Shown one piece after another: positions 35,356-42,839 of a stretch of 64,000 bases of DNA. Within the stretch, counting starts at the first letter, position 1. The number at the start of each line of letters is the position of its first letter. Source of the DNA: Balneolaceae bacterium (lineage in GTDB: Bacteria; Bacteroidota; Rhodothermia; Balneolales; Balneolaceae); assembly GCA_017795005.1 (NCBI GenBank), contig CP051242.1, positions 2,318,976 through 2,382,975 of the forward strand. Direction: 5' to 3'. The position numbers and the translations under genes are program-made. Under the pieces are notes generated by a model. That model worked only from the letters and a program-made list of their open reading frames with translations, was not told where the DNA came from and did no database searches.

Positions 35356-35997
35356 CTAATCCTTTCCCGGATCGATTAACTTCCTTGCAATTCCTTTGGA
35401 AACAGCCTCAGAACGACTATGGACCTCCAGTTTCTGATAGATATTACGGATATGATGCCGAACCCCATCCACAGAAAGAAATATTGATTTCCCAATAGCT
35501 GCATATGATTTACCGGTCGCCAGTTCTTTGAGAATCTCAAGTTCGCGTTCACTTAGCTTTTCTTCTTCTTTGATCTCAGGAGCATGGAGCGTTTTTAGAA
35601 TTTTGCGTGCAATATTTGGTGTAATTGGGGAGCCTCCTGAAAAAGCATCTTTTACGGCTGCTACCATTTCATCGGGAGTAACTTTTTTCATCAGGTATCC
35701 AACTGCACCTGCTTTTATGGCATTGAAAATGTTTTCATCGTCATCGAAAACAGTAGCCATAATTACATGCATTGTCGGGAATGAATTTCGCACATGTTGT
35801 ACGCCTTCAATTCCCGACATCCCCGGCAAGCCAATATCCATAATCACTACTTCTGCTTTCTTAAATTCTGAAGAAGTAAATGCTTCTTCACAGCTTCCAA
35901 AACTTCCGATTACGCATAAACCGGGATCATAATCAATAAAGGTTTCCCAGCCTTCTCTCATGTACTTGTTGTCTTCAATAATAACTACTTTAATCAA
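35356..35997 (-). CDS. NarL/FixJ-family response regulator
   Basis: A 213-aa regulator: receiver domain with the acceptor Asp54 in VIMDIGLPGM, then a LuxR-type HTH (KLSERELEILKELATGKSYA, IGKSIFLSVDGVRHHIRNIYQKL). The TTG at 35997 is the likely start. It gives the family length, LIKVVIIEDN is the usual receiver opening, and GGAG stands seven bases upstream. In-frame starts at 36060 and 36132 would add extensions without resemblance to the family. It follows its partner kinase, and a 7-2-7 palindrome lies between them. DNA-binding output is inferred to include that palindrome. Confidence 0.85.
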   Translation of the reverse strand: MIKVVIIEDNKYMREGWETFIDYDPGLCVIGSFGSCEEAFTSSEFKKAEVVIMDIGLPGMSGIEGVQHVRNSFPTMHVIMATVFDDDENIFNAIKAGAVGYLMKKVTPDEMVAAVKDAFSGGSPITPNIARKILKTLHAPEIKEEEKLSERELEILKELATGKSYAAIGKSIFLSVDGVRHHIRNIYQKLEVHSRSEAVSKGIARKLIDPGKD

Positions 35998-36165
35998 TGA
36001 ATTACTCCGTATTACTTCTTTGTTTAGGATAGCATAACCGTCTGTATGAGTATATAGCATAATTGTTGGATTAAATAATCCAGTCCCGATCAAAGGACAG
36101 AACAGGATCTCTATGTTTTGTGTGAAGGACACGATAGAGTTTACCTGCTTTTACAAATAATTACG

Positions 36166-36181
36166 CTACATACCTATGTGG
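36166..36181. promoter_or_regulatory. 7-2-7 palindrome, copy A
   Basis: CTACATA-CC-TATGTGG, one mismatch from the shared CCACATA-NN-TATGTGG. It lies directly after the kinase stop codon and upstream of the response regulator. On the minus strand it is preceded by CTTTGTAAA, similar to CTTTAAAAA before copy B. It is a candidate binding site of the NarL-family regulator. Confidence 0.55.
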
Positions 36182-36182
36182 T

Positions 36183-39044
36183 TTACAAAGGTAATTCCAT
36201 TCTCCAACGGGTTCCGAAATCTTCCTCTGAATGAATCTTGATGATCGCTCCGATCTTGGCTGCTCTTTTCCTGATGTTTTGGACTCCATTTCCTTCCTGA
36301 ATTTCATCCAGATCAAATCCTATTCCATTATCCTGCACAATTAACTTCAGTAAACCATTTTCAACATCCATGATCACATCCAGCCGTGTTGCTTTGGAAT
36401 GCCGAACTGCGTTTGTAATCATTTCCTTGAAAATCATCCACAGGTGTTGACGGACTTCCATGCTAAGTTTTCCGGGAATTTGTTCCGTGATATTCAGAGT
36501 ATATTCCAATTCTTTACTTTCCAGAAGGTCTGAAGCAAAACGACGACATTTGGATAAGAACAACTCCCAACTATCATTTTCAGGGTTGATGGACCAAACT
36601 ATATCCGTAATTTTCTCTTTGGCATCACCTGCACTTTCAGTAATCAGAGAAATAAAATGTGCTGATTTAGATTCATCTTTATCCCGTTTGATAGCTTCTG
36701 CAAAATAACTGATCCCTGTAAGTGTGGCACTCACTTCATCGTGAAGATCGCTGGCTATTTTGGTCCGCATTCGCTCCACTTTTAACAGCTGATTTACCCG
36801 AATCTTGTATCCCGTATACAGTAATCCAGAAAAACTTATGAAGTACAACATATACGCCCACCAGGTTCGGTACCAGGGAGGAAGTACGGTGAACGCGACT
36901 TGATCCGGTTTTCCATCTACTTCATAAACATTCCGGCTTCTGACTTTAAATATATATTCCCCTTCCGGGATGTTGGTATAATCTTTCTGGGTTTCCAGCG
37001 ACCATTCACTCCAATCGCTGTCAAAACCCTCCAGTTTGTAGGAATAGGTATTTCTGGTCTCATCTATATAACTGGCAGCCGCATAATTAAACCGCACTTC
37101 ATTGTCTTCATAAGGAAGAACAATGGGCTTCACTGGTTCGCCAAATCCGCCATAGATTAGAGAATCCCGTTTAACGTAAATGTCTGTGATGTTGGTTTTG
37201 AAATCGGTTTGGTAGTTCCAGTCTGTTTTTCTGAGTCTATGTAAGCCATTATCTCCCCCAAAAAATAATTCAGTAGAGAGAGAAAAGAGATCAAATATAT
37301 TTTCTTTGTTCAATAGTGGAGCAAACCTTTCGAAAGCAGTTTTCCAAACATTTTTTTCTCTATAAACAAGTTTCAGTTTTTTATCATTAATGAACCAAAT
37401 AGAATCATTATTAACTTTATGAAATCGAAAAACTTGTTTTTCAGAAATCGTGAAATTTCCAAAACTCAAATCTTTGATAAATTTATTACTATCCTTTTCA
37501 AATTTGAAGAGCCCGTTACTTGTTCCGATTCTAAGTGTATTATCTATTATATTAGCATCCCATATCTTAAATCCCTCAAGGCCCGATATTTGTTCTTTAT
37601 AAATCACAGAATCTTCAGCTACTTTGATTCTAAAAACATCATTTTCTCTAGTTAAACCCCATGCAAACTTATCATCATACAAAACTTTTATTACTGAATT
37701 ATTGGATGAAAGGATGCGCTTTGAATACTCATTTTTTTTTAGGTCATAAATATAAATACCTTCGTCTTTGGCAAAAAACACCTTTTCGTTTTCATAAAAA
37801 AAGAAATCATTTACTATTTCATCTGATATGAGTTCAATCTTGTTTTCATCAATAACATAGATACCTTCCAAAGATGAGCCAAGGACATGTGATTGATTCG
37901 ATAGAACCTTTCTGAAATTGCCATTGATAACCTTATTAAAAGTAGTCAACCCCCTTTCCGATTTTTTAGAAGAAAACAAACCTCTATCTGTTCCAATAAA
38001 AAATGAATTCCCTTTAGAGTTGATTGAGTTAATATTTCCTTCTAGTAGATGCTGAGCATTGTATGATTCAAAAGGTACATTAATCAATATTTTGCTTACA
38101 CCATCGCCTGTTGCAAGCCAAAGAACACCTTCTTGATCAATATTTAATCCAAGAATTGTGTTATCAGAAATTGGAGTGTTATCCTGTTCATTCTTTTCTT
38201 TAAGGATAAAATTTAGTTCTCCTTTTTTTGTAAAACTTACAATACCAGATCCAAGAGTTCCCAAAACAAAATTAGAGGAGTCAATCCAGGAACCTCTATA
38301 AACCTCTACATTATCTAAAAATTCACCTGCTTCCGTTTCCAAAGAACTTACTTTCTCATCTTTATAAACATATAACCCACTATTCAAAGATCCGATAATC
38401 CAATCATTTTTATCTCTTAATACTACTTGTGGATATTTCATATTCAGAGAATCTAATCCATTTAATTTTTTAAAACTGCTTCCTTCTAGTTCAAAAAATT
38501 CTCCGTTATTTTTTTTTACTAAAATGCTATCACCTAGTTGAAAAGATGCATATGGTTCAAAAGAAGGATTTAAAAATTCAGTTTTAATATTATTCCAAAC
38601 TATAAATCCATCTCTGGTCTGAAAAAATATTTTATTCTTCGACTCAAAAATATTCCAGATATCACCAATTAATGAATCAGCGATATTAAATTCATCCTTA
38701 AGACTTTTTGGTGCAATTGCATTCGATGAATCATACTTAATTATACCAAAATCATTTTCTCCACCATAGTATAAACTACCTTCTGATGAGATGAATAGTG
38801 ATAAAACATACGTTGAATTTGGAACATGTCTCCAATCCCATTTTACTCCATCGAACCAAACTAGACCTTGACCATTACCTATAAATATGAAACCGTTCGA
38901 GTCTTGAACAACTGAATAATTTTGCTTAAAAAGCTCGAATTCCTTTAGGTCGTAGCTTTTGTTAATAGGAAACCCCTGTCCGGTAACACAAACAGGGGTT
39001 AGTACTATTAAAATAAACGTAATTTTTATTCGATGATAATTCAA
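36183..39044 (-). CDS. Propeller-type sensor histidine kinase (reg_prop/Y_Y_Y/HisKA_3)
   Basis: A 953-aa membrane kinase with a signal peptide (about 1-23), a large periplasmic two-component-regulator propeller (about 30-600, with blades such as GNGQGLVWFDGVKW), a Y_Y_Y domain (about 650-725, FDSDWSEWS), one membrane helix near 735-755, HisKA_3 with phospho-acceptor His768 in SDLHDEVSATLTG, and HATPase_c with NAVRHSKAT and DNGIGFD. There is no receiver. The start is TTG, 14 bases after the GGGG-protein stop. The propeller half is markedly AT-rich (about 28-30 percent GC in sampled blocks) and the kinase half is 35-52 percent, so the gene looks composite. Confidence 0.88.
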   Translation of the reverse strand: MNYHRIKITFILIVLTPVCVTGQGFPINKSYDLKEFELFKQNYSVVQDSNGFIFIGNGQGLVWFDGVKWDWRHVPNSTYVLSLFISSEGSLYYGGENDFGIIKYDSSNAIAPKSLKDEFNIADSLIGDIWNIFESKNKIFFQTRDGFIVWNNIKTEFLNPSFEPYASFQLGDSILVKKNNGEFFELEGSSFKKLNGLDSLNMKYPQVVLRDKNDWIIGSLNSGLYVYKDEKVSSLETEAGEFLDNVEVYRGSWIDSSNFVLGTLGSGIVSFTKKGELNFILKEKNEQDNTPISDNTILGLNIDQEGVLWLATGDGVSKILINVPFESYNAQHLLEGNINSINSKGNSFFIGTDRGLFSSKKSERGLTTFNKVINGNFRKVLSNQSHVLGSSLEGIYVIDENKIELISDEIVNDFFFYENEKVFFAKDEGIYIYDLKKNEYSKRILSSNNSVIKVLYDDKFAWGLTRENDVFRIKVAEDSVIYKEQISGLEGFKIWDANIIDNTLRIGTSNGLFKFEKDSNKFIKDLSFGNFTISEKQVFRFHKVNNDSIWFINDKKLKLVYREKNVWKTAFERFAPLLNKENIFDLFSLSTELFFGGDNGLHRLRKTDWNYQTDFKTNITDIYVKRDSLIYGGFGEPVKPIVLPYEDNEVRFNYAAASYIDETRNTYSYKLEGFDSDWSEWSLETQKDYTNIPEGEYIFKVRSRNVYEVDGKPDQVAFTVLPPWYRTWWAYMLYFISFSGLLYTGYKIRVNQLLKVERMRTKIASDLHDEVSATLTGISYFAEAIKRDKDESKSAHFISLITESAGDAKEKITDIVWSINPENDSWELFLSKCRRFASDLLESKELEYTLNITEQIPGKLSMEVRQHLWMIFKEMITNAVRHSKATRLDVIMDVENGLLKLIVQDNGIGFDLDEIQEGNGVQNIRKRAAKIGAIIKIHSEEDFGTRWRMELPL

Positions 39045-39058
39045 TTATTTAAGATGGT

Positions 39059-39487
39059 TCATCCGCCACCGCCCACTGGTGGGTGCTTGATATTAATGTT
39101 AATATGAGTATCAGATTGAGGATGAGGGCAATTATTTTGTTTTATGAGAATTAGAGTATATTTCTTTGAAGTTATTATCCCAGGATAAGGTGTTCCTGGA
39201 ATTTCTTCCATCTCAATTAAGTCTACAATAAAACTTTTTTGGATATAGTCTTTGCAACCAGTAGCATATTCAATCTCAAAATAATACTTTGCTTCGTTTT
39301 TATGGTCAATATCTTGAGTAGATAAAAAAGACAAATGAATTTCAGGTGCATCATAATCTTCAATTTCAACTCCACCTGCTCCTTTAATTATTTTTTTCCT
39401 TACTGTACCCCCAACACCACAAAAGGCATTTAAAATAATTTCTTTGGTATTATTTGTAGTTGTTTTATTTGTAATTGAAATAGACAT
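39059..39487 (-). CDS. Uncharacterised 142-aa protein with GGGG C-terminus
   Basis: I do not recognise a family. There is no signal peptide or membrane segment. The N-terminus is Ser/Thr/Asn-rich (SISITNKTTTNNTKE), and a GGTVRKKIIKGAGGVEIEDY stretch and beta-type segments follow. It has three Cys (23, 78, 120), and the tail is NIKHPPVGGGG. It lies 10 bases after the subtilase and 14 before the kinase, so the three genes form one transcript. A flexible poly-Gly terminus may be a protease recognition or conjugation tail. It could be a peptide precursor, an inhibitor/chaperone of the protease or a modifier; none is proven. Confidence 0.65.
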   Translation of the reverse strand: MSISITNKTTTNNTKEIILNAFCGVGGTVRKKIIKGAGGVEIEDYDAPEIHLSFLSTQDIDHKNEAKYYFEIEYATGCKDYIQKSFIVDLIEMEEIPGTPYPGIITSKKYTLILIKQNNCPHPQSDTHININIKHPPVGGGG

Positions 39488-39497
39488 TTTTTTTTAT

Positions 39498-40871
39498 TTA
39501 AAGGTTATTTAGTACTGAAATATTTTGATCTGTAGGCGCTTGTATGAAGCCAAATCCAGTATCAAAAAAATTGTTTCCATCTTGAATTGTTTTTTTTGAA
39601 GTCTCTTTCAGAACCTTTCTTAGGTTTTGAATATTAAACTCTACGTTCTTCGACTCAAAAGCATTAATCCACAATGCAATTACTCCAGAAACATGTGGAG
39701 CAGCTGCACTTGTATCCCAGAATTCTTTATAGGATCCATTGTCAGATACTGTACATGTATAGTCTCCTGGAGCTACAAAATCTATCCCTCTGTTTTGTTT
39801 ACTGTCCAAGATTAATAATCCTTCATACTTAGTAACTGCCCCTACGCTTAATACGTTATTTGCAATTTCTGGGAATCTTACATATCCAAGGTGAGCATCT
39901 CTCGAATACTCTCCAAAAAAAGAGCGTGAACTTCCATTACCAGCAGAAGAAACAAACACAGTGGGCTTTGAGTATTGGACAAGGTTGATTAAAAATTCAA
40001 TTGTTCTGACTGTCTCTTGAAAAATCCAGAATATCTTGTTAATAACATCTACTTTAAATTGATCTTGTTTATTTTTGAGTTCCTCTAATAATAAAGGAGC
40101 AACACTTTTACCAAACGACATTGAAATTATATCTGCACCCTCCCTACACGACCATAAAATTGCTTCATACAAATCGATTATATCAAAGTATTTGAAACTT
40201 GGTATTACTCGGGAAACAATTAACTTCTCAATATTCCTAGCTAAGCCGATTCTCATTAATTTTGAGTATTTTCTAAAGTATACATCTCTAGAGCAAATTA
40301 TTGATGCGCACTGAGTCCCATGCATTCCCCCAACTAATTTACTCCTGTCACCTAATTTTTCTACAAAATTTTTGAATGCTATCTTTTTCTCATTATCCAC
40401 TACATCGTTTAAGTAGGAAAGTCCACTATTCGATATATTAATCCCATCATCTATTATCGCAATTTTTACACCACTTCCACAGAAATCTGATTTATTAGCC
40501 CCTATTTCCGAGATCCCCCAAGAAGCCCCATTTGAAAAGTTTGAACAATCTTCACTCCGTTTTTCAAAGGTTTGAAGACCTTTTAGCTTAATTTTTTGAT
40601 CATTAAAAAAAGGAGAAATCCATATTACATCTTCTCGCCTTGACTTTTTTAGTAACATTTTATCATCAAGGTATTCCTTAGATACTTGGAGGAGACTTAT
40701 ATCAAAATCATTTGTAGGTATAATAGAACCTGTAGTTGAATCTCTTTTTAATGGATTCCCTAAGTAATAGAATAGTATGTAGAAATCAGACTTTGGAATA
40801 GATATATGATTATTTTTTATTCTGTAATAAAAATTATCTTTTAGTATCCGATTCTTAGACTTGAATATCAC
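39498..40871 (-). CDS. Subtilisin-like serine protease (S8) without signal peptide
   Basis: A 457-aa subtilase with a complete triad: Asp141 (IAIIDDG), His184 (GGMHGTQCA), Ser388 (WDTSAAAPHVSG) and oxyanion Asn312 (SSAGNG). Residues 1-130 may be a prodomain. No hydrophobic N-terminal segment is seen, so it is probably cytoplasmic or released in another way. The start is GTG. Cytosolic S8 proteases mature peptides in cyanobactin and some lanthipeptide systems, which is a precedent for a role in processing the neighbouring 80-aa protein. It is first in the protease-GGGG-kinase-regulator gene set. AT-rich codon use matches the island. Confidence 0.88.
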   Translation of the reverse strand: MIFKSKNRILKDNFYYRIKNNHISIPKSDFYILFYYLGNPLKRDSTTGSIIPTNDFDISLLQVSKEYLDDKMLLKKSRREDVIWISPFFNDQKIKLKGLQTFEKRSEDCSNFSNGASWGISEIGANKSDFCGSGVKIAIIDDGINISNSGLSYLNDVVDNEKKIAFKNFVEKLGDRSKLVGGMHGTQCASIICSRDVYFRKYSKLMRIGLARNIEKLIVSRVIPSFKYFDIIDLYEAILWSCREGADIISMSFGKSVAPLLLEELKNKQDQFKVDVINKIFWIFQETVRTIEFLINLVQYSKPTVFVSSAGNGSSRSFFGEYSRDAHLGYVRFPEIANNVLSVGAVTKYEGLLILDSKQNRGIDFVAPGDYTCTVSDNGSYKEFWDTSAAAPHVSGVIALWINAFESKNVEFNIQNLRKVLKETSKKTIQDGNNFFDTGFGFIQAPTDQNISVLNNL

Positions 40872-40959
40872 AAATATTGGCTTTTATGCAATTACGTTAA
40901 AGCCCGGCAGACGTCCCCGTACATCCCTAATGTCTTTTAGCCTTTTCGAATTAAAATTA

Positions 40960-40977
40960 TTGGCACCTAAATTGCAA
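40960..40977 (+). promoter_or_regulatory. Sigma-54-type promoter motif reading to the right
   Basis: TTGGCACCTAAATTGCAA matches the -24/-12 sigma-54 consensus (YTGGCACNNNNNTTGCW) with the exact ten-base interval between GG and GC. It faces the plus strand, away from the protease gene, in the 304-base gap. No plus-strand ORF follows; the nearest terminator-like hairpin is at 41121-41149, so a transcript of about 165 bases is possible. Confidence 0.4.
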
Positions 40978-41080
40978 ATCTAATATTCATAGTAATGTTT
41001 TAGTAACATGCTGTAATATCAGGTTTAACTTTAAGGTGTTTAATTTGAATACAGGATAGCTACTACAAATAAAGCTCTCA

Positions 41081-41096
41081 CCACATATATATGTGG
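41081..41096. promoter_or_regulatory. 7-2-7 palindrome, copy B
   Basis: CCACATATATATGTGG, a perfect 16-base palindrome in the gap upstream of the subtilase operon (210 bases before its GTG). The flank TATGTGGTGAGAG on the minus strand resembles TATGTGGTGATAG at copy C. It is followed on the plus strand by five T, so a role as hairpin in a plus-strand RNA is also possible. Confidence 0.6.
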
Positions 41097-41120
41097 TTTT
41101 TAAAGACTGGATGTGTTTCA

Positions 41121-41149
41121 ATAAAAAAGCCACCTGATTGGGTGGCTTT
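41121..41149 (-). terminator. Terminator of the 80-aa peptide gene
   Basis: GCCACC / GGTGGC stem extended by AAA/TTT with a six-base loop and, on the minus strand, a run of T. It is near-identical to the ald terminator at 41501-41528. It can probably act in both directions. Confidence 0.8.
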
Positions 41150-41175
41150 GTATTTTTAAAAAATATGAAACTTGA

Positions 41176-41418
41176 TTAACATATCTTTTTTATTAGCTTT
41201 ATTGCCCACTTAAGAAGCTTACATATACGCTTCCATTTTCCGGTAGCATTTTTGCAAATTTCTTCTACTAAAGGTTCTAATATAGAAAGAACTACTTCAC
41301 AAACATTCCCTTTCTCGGCAAGAGTTGAAACTCCTTTAGCTGACCTAGCTGACTCATATGTGTTAACCTTTGCTTCCAGGTCATCCAATAATTTTGAAGA
41401 AATTAAATTTTCATCCAT
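41176..41418 (-). CDS. 80-aa peptide precursor-like protein, cationic four-Cys tail
   Basis: Of no known family to me. Residues 1-39 are mixed-charge and helical (MDENLISSKLLDDLEAKVNT and on). Residues 40-80 hold four cysteines at 40, 55, 66 and 80, and after residue 55 there are nine Lys/Arg and no acidic residue (CKLLKWAIKLIKKIC at the end), an amphipathic, membrane-active type of sequence. The split suggests a leader plus core, as in ribosomally made antimicrobial or signalling peptides, with a possible saposin-like disulfide pairing. There is no GG leader-cleavage site or signal peptide. Palindrome C stands 65 bases upstream. A terminator follows, so it is a single-gene transcript. Confidence 0.7.
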   Translation of the reverse strand: MDENLISSKLLDDLEAKVNTYESARSAKGVSTLAEKGNVCEVVLSILEPLVEEICKNATGKWKRICKLLKWAIKLIKKIC

Positions 41419-41482
41419 AACTTTGCGTTTTGTTAATATTAAAATGTTGACCTCAATTAACTTTGCTTCAGAGTAACTATCA

Positions 41483-41498
41483 CCACATAACTATGTGG
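41483..41498. promoter_or_regulatory. 7-2-7 palindrome, copy C
   Basis: CCACATA-AC-TATGTGG, with perfect heptamer arms, upstream of the 80-aa peptide gene and just after the ald terminator. Its position 65-80 bases before the ATG suits an activator site. Confidence 0.6.
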
Positions 41499-41500
41499 AA

Positions 41501-41528
41501 ATAAAAAGCCACCCGATCGGGTGGCTTT
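41501..41528 (-). terminator. Terminator of ald
   Basis: GCCACCCGATCGGGTGGC is an 18-base perfect palindrome (41508-41525) followed on the minus strand by a T-run. It separates ald from the island. Confidence 0.85.
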
Positions 41529-41587
41529 GCTATTTTTAAAAATCTATATGGGAAAGATCCCGGATCTTAGTTCGGGATGTCCTTCGG

Positions 41588-42703
41588 TCAATTCAATACG
41601 GTTTCTACTGGTTCCCAATCCATACCAAAGGCATTCGCTACGTCTTCATACACAATGGTTCCGTGTGCAACATTAAGTCCCATTTTTAATTCAGGATCAT
41701 CATTTAATGCTTTTTTCCAGCCTTTGTTAGCTAAAGCAGTAGCGTAAGGAAGCGTAACGTTGGTAAGTCCAAGTGTGGAAGTATATGGTACAGCTCCCGG
41801 CATATTTGCCACACAGTAGTGAACCACATCATCCACAACATAAACCGGATCTTTATGGGTAGTTGGTTTTGATGTTTCAAAACATCCACCCTGATCGATT
41901 GCGACATCAACCAATACTGTACCCGGGCGCATTTCTTTCAACATCTCCCTGGTAATAAGATGTGGAGCCTTTGCTCCCGGTTTTAACACTGCGCCGATTA
42001 TTAAATCAACGGATGGAAGCAATGCGCGGATATTTGCTTCAGAAGAAAAGAAGGTATGCACATTTTTAGGCATAACATCTTCCAGATAACGTAAGCGTTG
42101 CATATTGATATCCATTATGGTGGTATCAGCACCCATACCCGCAGCAATTTTTGCAGCATGAACTCCTACTATTCCACCACCAAGAACCAATACTTTAGCT
42201 GGTTGAACACCGGGAATCCCTCCCATCAACATTCCCCTTCCGCCTTTAGGTTTTTCAAGATATACAGCACCTTCCTGAGCAGCCATTCGTCCGGCTACTT
42301 CACTCATAGGGATTAATAACGGAAGTGAACCATCAGCCTTTTCAACAGTCTCATAGGCAATAGCAATACACTTTGAATCAACAACTGCTTTAGTTAACGC
42401 TTCATCCGCAGCGAAATGGAAATAGGTGAAAATTACCTGCCCTTCTCTCATTCTTGGATATTCTTCAGCAATAGGCTCTTTAACTTTCATGATCATTTCT
42501 GCTTTTGCCCAAAGTTCTTCAACATCATCCAGTATGTTAGCACCAGCGTTAATATAATCTTCATCAGTGAATCCACTGCCAATACCAGCCCCTTTTTGAA
42601 TAAATACCTGATGACCGTTCCTTTTCATTTGGAGTGCTCCTCCAGGTTGTAAGGCAACTCGGTTTTCATGTGTTTTTATTTCTTTGGGTACGCCAATAAT
42701 CAT
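41588..42703 (-). CDS. ald: Alanine dehydrogenase
   Basis: Interconverts L-alanine and pyruvate plus ammonia with NAD. A 371-aa protein of the usual length, with ENRVALQPGG near the N-terminus, the catalytic His in TYFHFAAD, and the NAD loop VLGGGIVGVHAAKIAAGMGA. The end DVAIDQGGCFETSKPTTH is typical. It is an ordinary-composition gene that marks the right edge of the AT-rich island. Confidence 0.96.
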   Translation of the reverse strand: MIIGVPKEIKTHENRVALQPGGALQMKRNGHQVFIQKGAGIGSGFTDEDYINAGANILDDVEELWAKAEMIMKVKEPIAEEYPRMREGQVIFTYFHFAADEALTKAVVDSKCIAIAYETVEKADGSLPLLIPMSEVAGRMAAQEGAVYLEKPKGGRGMLMGGIPGVQPAKVLVLGGGIVGVHAAKIAAGMGADTTIMDINMQRLRYLEDVMPKNVHTFFSSEANIRALLPSVDLIIGAVLKPGAKAPHLITREMLKEMRPGTVLVDVAIDQGGCFETSKPTTHKDPVYVVDDVVHYCVANMPGAVPYTSTLGLTNVTLPYATALANKGWKKALNDDPELKMGLNVAHGTIVYEDVANAFGMDWEPVETVLN

Positions 42704-42839
42704 GATCAGTTATTTAAAAGTTGGATTTTTTTGAGAACCAAAGGTAGGGATTTTCTACAAAAAAACGCTTCCCAAATTTTGTAAATGATACCATTCTCAG
42801 TATCTACCAATCTGATTAATATTCGACTTAGTTTTTAAA

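Noticed and set aside
38971-39000. Perfect 9-bp inverted repeat near the kinase start (AACCCCTGT / ACAGGGGTT)
   Set aside because: Lies in coding sequence for the signal peptide, with no T-run; one such repeat in several kb is expected by chance.
39059-39487. GGGG tail as a ubiquitin-like modifier system
   Set aside because: No E1-, E2- or JAB-like gene in the window and no beta-grasp pattern visible.
40872-41080. Tiny ORFs (7-10 codons) between the protease gene and palindrome B
   Set aside because: Too short and without start context to support a second peptide.
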